A DNA stretch of 24,926 bases from positions 1 through 24,926 of the forward strand of contig UZAE01013235.1 of assembly GCA_900617975.1 (NCBI GenBank), given 5' to 3'. Positions 20,205 through 24,926 of this stretch are shown in pieces. Origin of the DNA: Rodentolepis nana. Its lineage: Eukaryota > Platyhelminthes > Cestoda > Cyclophyllidea > Hymenolepididae. The stretch's first letter is position 1. Each line of letters opens with the position of its first letter. The position numbers were made by a program, and so were the translations under genes. The notes beneath the pieces are model-generated. The model searched no databases. It saw nothing but the letters and a program-made list of their open reading frames with translations, and had not been told where the DNA came from.

Positions 20205-21390
20205 TTCCTAGGTGAAATATTTTATTTCTGTATTATCGCCCATGGGTGCTTATTTGGGTGGGCGGTTATCTGGTAAAATGGCGTCATTATTAACTCAATT
20301 TAGTAATGTGAAAAAGATCAGATCTTTTGCAGCACAAAACGGGGCATCTGAATAACTCCACTTCATTAGGCTGTTAGTTGGCTTTTATTTAATAGACTAT
20401 GGCAGACTATTTCACTGTCCCACTACTTTCAGGATTTCAAAAGTTACCTAGGTTACTGTATAAATTTAATTACAAGATGTTCAGAGCTCGTAAAACAGTC
20501 AAATAAGCTGAGTAGTCGGTTATGCTGTCTAGACCAATTTACCTTTTCTGATAATCCATAGAAGATTGCCACAAGCTTCTAAACCCATTCTGATAAGTGT
20601 TCACAGCACCATTAAAGTGATTTGATGAGATATTTACATTTTACCACTTCACTTAGAGATCAGAATTGGCCAGGTCGGTTGGTCGGTCGGTTACTCACCC
20701 CACTCGATAGGCACCAATGGGTATTGATCGGGTGACCTCTGACCTTGCAGACATGCGTATATACCATTCTTTTACTTTATTCATTTTTTCCTTCAAGCTA
20801 GACCAAGTATGATACGAACCACTATATTTGAATCACTTCTATTACACCAATATTACATTACCTAAGGAGAGCTCGTTTGGCTGGTTTAAATTTTACCATG
20901 ATATCAATTAGGTGACTAACACCATTACAAGGAAACAAATGCATAGAAATTGAATAAACAACAAGCTAGTTTGTTTGGTTGGACGATTGAACTCAAACAC
21001 GCGAGGAAAGAGTTTGAAAACTGAACCCAAGAACATTGGGGCAAAATTTTGCACATTACTAAATTAGATTAAACTATTTACACACCTATATGCTTAGATG
21101 CGCTTCTATTATTAGAAAAAAATAGATAAAACAATAAGACATTTTTCTCCCTATCACGAGGGTATTAATACCCCACTTTCGCTGGAACAGATCAATCAAC
21201 CTCCTTCTGATAATATTCTACCCATAAATCAACAACCATTCCATTATGTGGTCAAGCGAAGGAGGCGTGGACAAGACATTAGGTCAATCTGGGTGATTAT
21301 ACCACCTGCATTCCCACAATCCGTGCTTAACTAACTAATTATCACATCACCAGGATTTGATTGATTGATTAGCACGTTATGATGTCAAAT
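19926..21390. other. Long non-coding stretch with a TA microsatellite
   Basis: No gene was recognised on either strand. A (TA)n array occupies about 20168-20202. Short tetranucleotide-like tracts occur (GGTTGGTCGGTCGGTT near 20678, TTGATTGATTGATT near 21357). Confidence 0.5.
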
Positions 21391-21415
21391 GGTAGGGGAG
21401 GGGGGGGGGGGGGGG
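21391..21415 (+). repeat. Poly-G tract
   Basis: GGTAGGGGA followed by an uninterrupted run of 16 G (21400-21415). It is low complexity and its length is probably imprecise in the assembly. Confidence 0.85.
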
Positions 21416-21590
21416 TGTGAATTACTGCCAACTTAACGTTCATACTTTATCCAGGTGGAAAATAGTCGTCGTATACATAATTAGGCTGCTTGTGTGGAAG
21501 GACCTGTCACACAGGTGTGTGACGGAGAGTCCACAGATAAGAGGCGAAAGAACAAGGTCAAATTGTTGGAGTGGTGATTTGCATTTGGAA

Positions 21591-21648
21591 GGTAGTGGTG
21601 GTGGTGGTGGTGGGTGTGGTGGCGGTGGAGTGGGGTGAGGTGGGGTGG
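21591..21648 (+). repeat. GGT-rich, quadruplex-prone tract
   Basis: Tandem GGT/GTGG units with several GGG and GGGG runs. Apparent open frames across it (Gly-rich on plus, Pro-rich on minus) are products of the repeat rather than genes. Confidence 0.8.
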
Positions 21649-22596
21649 AATTGGTGCGCATACACGAGAGTGAGAGAGTAGAAGAAGATTTGTGGCATAA
21701 ATTAATCATGTAAATTTCCTCACGCCTAGTGCGTGGATTGACAAACGTAAGGCTATTAAAGAGAAGGTGGGGCAGTAGTGTAGTTTTTCCTAAACTCTTC
21801 TCTCACTTGACAGTTGTGTCAGGCCAATTTCATCGGAAATCAAGTCCAAATCGATATGTTAAGAATTTTTCGACTAAATCTAAACAAATACCTGTTATCA
21901 ATTGGCATGACGCGGTTCAAGGTTGGTCCATTTTACGCAAATTCACAAATTAAAAGCAGAAAGCCGTTCACTGAATTGAAACAACGCCTTAACATTAGCC
22001 AATTACTCTGGGCGTTACGAACAAAAAAATAATTGCGGTGACATTCAATTTAAACAAATGAATATCACTAATATGAACTCACACCCACGAAACTCAGTGT
22101 CAAGTCTCACAATTCAAACCTCTATACTTTTGGGGCCATGACAAAGTACATCAACCACACTCAGAATTCAAAGTATACGCATTGCGATTTTGTTTAAGTG
22201 AATCCAGGCACGACCATTCGGTTGTTTATTGCAGCCTTGTGGATATTATGAATCTTTCAAACATAGCCTGCCTTACACATCACGATAACTCCATCATATC
22301 GAATTTTGAAACTGGCCTATTGCTCAAGAATCAAATTTCAACTTCACAGCATTCAATGCGAGAGATGTTTGTCAAGAAAGTTTGGTGCTGAGAAAAAATG
22401 AAATTTCGAAATCTCCCAAAACATTCCTGCCCCTTTTAGAGGGCTCTTACAATGACAATTAGAGCAAGAGCAGTTGGCATTAGAAAATCTTTGTTTTTAT
22501 TCACCAAAGACCAAAGGCTCGAGACTCAATTAACTGAATGCTGGTTCAATATTTGACAAAACTCCAAAGTATTGCAATGAAAAAGTATAGGAAATT
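21649..22596. other. Non-coding stretch with two short ambiguous open frames
   Basis: A 58-codon frame from ATG 21856 to TAA 22032 (+) follows a pyrimidine-rich acceptor-like CTTCTCTCACTTGACAG. A second frame overlaps it (21729-21953). Neither peptide is recognised and the overlap argues against both being real. Nothing else was found up to the repeat at 22610. Confidence 0.4.
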
Positions 22597-22609
22597 ATGT
22601 TTACGAATT

Positions 22610-22932
22610 GGGGTGCGCGATAGACTTACCTCCACGTGGTGCTCCCTGGGTAACGTATTCTCATACGGCAAAAAATTCTATCAACCGGCAGCTGACTTCT
22701 CACTTCGAACTACCATCACCCCACTGTATGTCATATTCGAATACTTCCACAGTGCTCGCCTCACCTTTTTTCTACCTTTATGTCTGTCTCTTTTACATCT
22801 TTGGAACACTCTTCTGTTCCCCCCCCCCCCACATCTCGACTTTTTTCCCTTCGATGTTCGTTCCTCTCTGTGAAGCCTGAAGTCAACTAAAGGGCTAATG
22901 ATAACTATCAAAACGCCTGCCATTTGATATAA
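22610..22932 (+). mobile_element. SINE-like retroposon, full length
   Basis: This 323-bp sense copy has a GGGGTGCGCGATAGACTTACC head and a GCCATTTGATATAA tail. The flanking 13-bp direct repeat ATGTTTACGAATT is perfect (22597-22609 and 22933-22945). It contains CACGTG (22633-22638) and a long C run in the pyrimidine-rich middle. Open frames in this interval are fortuitous. Confidence 0.94.
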
Positions 22933-23123
22933 ATGTTTACGAATTTTCAGCTAATCAAAAAGATATTCGAATGTCAATCGAGGGTCGTCGAGATGGAACG
23001 ATTATAATTCAGGCCTTACTTTTGATCAATATCAGAATTGAGCTATGAACGCTCTAATAAAGAGCTATAAATGCGAACTATGTACTGATTTAGTGAAGTA
23101 TCTCAAGACTGTATTAAAAAATG

Positions 23124-23431
23124 GGGGTGTGAGATAGACTTACCTCCACGTGGTGCACCCTGGGCAACGTATACTCATACGGCAAAAAAGTCTATAAACC
23201 GGCAGTTGACTTCAAACTACCATCACCCCAATGTATGGCATATTCGACCACTTCCACAGTACTACATCACATTTTTTTCTAAATTTTCAACCTTCGTCTT
23301 TGAAACACTCTTCAGTACCCCTCCTCTCGACTTTTTTTCACTTTGATGTTCCTTCCCCTCTCTGTGAAGCCTGAAGTCAACTAAAGGGCTAATGATAACC
23401 ATCAAGATGCCTACCATTTGATATAAATAAA
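23124..23431 (+). mobile_element. SINE-like retroposon, full length
   Basis: This 308-bp sense copy begins GGGGTGTGAGATAGACTTACC and ends GATATAAATAAA. It is bounded by a perfect 12-bp direct repeat TATTAAAAAATG (23112-23123 and 23432-23443). CACGTG lies at 23147-23152. It lacks about 6 bases present in the 22610 copy after GTTGACTTC, so the family contains length subtypes. Confidence 0.94.
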
Positions 23432-23443
23432 TATTAAAAAATG

Positions 23444-24679
23444 CTCTTTTCCCCCAAACGTCAATTGTACATATCTGCATTGGCCACGTGCTCAAGGTGA
23501 TTTGTTCAAAGTGAAATCCTATAAGGCCCTTATGAGCTGCTCGCCTCTCTAATAATTACAATTTGGATTCGGATGAGGGGGAGGGGGAGGGAGGAAGAGG
23601 GGGAGGGGGGGGGTCACCAGACCTTCATACCTTTCTGCGATTATTCTTGTCAGTGAGACTAACTAAATCTTCGAGCTTTGTTTACAGAGTGTTGTCAGAT
23701 GATGGCAATAAGTTCTTGCCTCAACAGGCAATCGCATGATTGAATTAAAAGGAGCAGAAGGGTTGTCTGGTTGTTAGTAGTTAGGAGGAGACCCAGATTT
23801 TAGACAAAAGATGACTACTACCCCTGTGTAGACTACACGCATGTGCAGCATTCACTAATTCCGCTGCAGCAGCACAGAGAGATGTATAAAAGAAACGAAA
23901 TGGTAAAAGAAAAAAATTGGAAAGTAGGTGGTGCTAATGGTGGTTACGCACCTATACTTGGATTCGAATTCAGTTAAAGGAAATAGATCTCTTACCGGTT
24001 TACACAGTATTCAAGATTACCATTGGCTATCAAATTGAAGAGTGTTGTATAATAGGAAGGTAAAAATGAAGGTGGATTCCACAAGATCAGAGCGCATCTT
24101 TAACCCTCATTTAACTCGAATTTAAGATTAGTTGGATACTATCGGCAAATTGGCAGCCAAAATGTGCACACTGACTGCATTGGCAACACATAGAACGCCT
24201 TGATGATAAAAGATGAATTTATTTGATCAAATAAGGCCCATTCATTTGAAAGTGCTCTCAGTTCAAGAGAATATTATTCGCCACTAATGTAACAAAGGCC
24301 ATTCCTATTGACGCGACTGCTTCTCCAGATCAGTTCTGAGCACATTTGCTGGCAAAGTTCACAATATCTTCCAGTGTGTAATAGGTAGTAGCGCATCTTC
24401 CGGCACGCCTAGTGTTTAGCCTGCTTTCTCGTTACTTTAAAAATGAACTCCATATCATTATAATTATGACTCATCACTTCCTCCGAATCGCTTTCAGATT
24501 TATACCAATTGACTAATTGCTGCATATTGAGCTACACTCTGTTTAATCTTGACAAATCTCAAGCATATTGGCTGTCTTCCTCCTATCCTGTGATATTGGC
24601 ATAATTTATTTAACTACAGCTGGTAGCCAGTAGCAAATTCCATTGATAGCATTAGAATGGTGAATAATGCTTCACAGGA
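23444..24679. other. Non-coding stretch with a purine-rich block
   Basis: No gene was recognised. 23571-23613 is a G-rich block (repeated GAGGGGGAGGG-type units) with quadruplex potential. The rest is AT-rich sequence without features I could support. Confidence 0.5.
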
Positions 24680-24926
24680 GGGGTGTGCGATAGACTTACC
24701 TCCACGTGGTGCACCCTGGGCAACATATACTCATACGGCAAAAGTCTATTAATTGGCAGTTGACTTCTGACTTCAAACTACCCTCACCCCATTGTATGTC
24801 ATATTCAACTACTTCCACACTACTCACCTCACCTTTTTCTATCTCTTACATCTTTGAAACTCTCGTTTGTTCCCCCTCGCCCTCTTGACATGTTTCACTT
24901 TGATGTTCCTCCTCCTCTGTGAAGCC
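24680..24926 (+). mobile_element. SINE-like retroposon, tail cut by window edge
   Basis: A sense copy from the GGGGTGTGCGATAGACTTACC head (CACGTG at 24703-24708) to CTCTGTGAAGCC, where the window ends. About 60-70 bases of tail should follow. The target-site duplication cannot be tested. Confidence 0.9.

Noticed and set aside
21376..21396. GATGTCAAATGGTAGG resembling the antisense tail of the SINE-like element
   Set aside because: About 15 bases with two mismatches, followed by a poly-G run, and no flanking direct repeat. Too short to call.
21440..21709. Pro-rich 89-codon frame on the minus strand
   Set aside because: The Pro run is a translation of the GGT-rich simple repeat, with no homology or splice signals.
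22608..22923. Open frames of 80-111 codons on both strands
   Set aside because: They lie within a retroposon copy and are not conserved as frames in the other copies.
23941..23980. GGATTCGAATTC resembling a tRNA T-loop
   Set aside because: No acceptor stem, anticodon arm or D arm could be built around it.

Overview
The window looks like genomic DNA of a parasitic flatworm (cestode or trematode; I cannot choose firmly). It is AT-rich and gene-poor, and its genes are interrupted by very short GT-AG introns. Nine of these measure 31-41 bp, beside a few long ones. Proteins recognisable by homology use the standard genetic code. There are no rRNA, tRNA, CRISPR or prokaryotic features.

Layout. 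Positions 1-40 are the end of a dispersed repeat. 1367-~2060 holds a decayed Tc1/mariner-superfamily transposase on the minus strand. 4182-4675 (+) is a complete three-exon TMEM256-family membrane protein gene. 6050-7010 (-) is a complete four-exon mitochondrial ribosome recycling factor gene (MRRF). It lies head to head, about 340 bp away, with 7352-11408 (+), a complete seven-exon syntaxin-16 gene. 14659-18321 (-) holds the last three exons of a TCF/LEF (Pangolin) Wnt-pathway transcription factor, with HMG box and C-clamp. Its first, beta-catenin-binding exon was not found. 18769-19029 (+) is a possible small gene of unknown function. 19035-24926 is mostly non-coding, with simple repeats and repeat insertions.

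The outstanding structure is a family of about 310-325 bp SINE-like retroposons, with ten copies or fragments in 25 kb. I delimited six by matching target-site duplications of 10-14 bp, or 17 bp with one mismatch. Copies share a fixed head (GGGGTGTG...GACTTACCTCCACGTGG) and a TAAA/AAAT-type tail. One is 5'-truncated to 50 bp, one is a twin-primed inversion, and one carries an inverted tail fragment at its head. Together these point to LINE-type target-primed reverse transcription. Antisense copies place a near-consensus splice donor (GGAG|GTAAGT) into host transcripts, including intron 6 of the syntaxin-16 gene, where oppositely oriented copies could also pair as double-stranded RNA.

The genes do not form one pathway. 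They are unrelated housekeeping genes (mitochondrial translation, endosome-to-Golgi membrane fusion, a small membrane protein) next to a developmental regulator with large introns. The only gene arrangement that suggests shared regulation is the MRRF/STX16 divergent pair.
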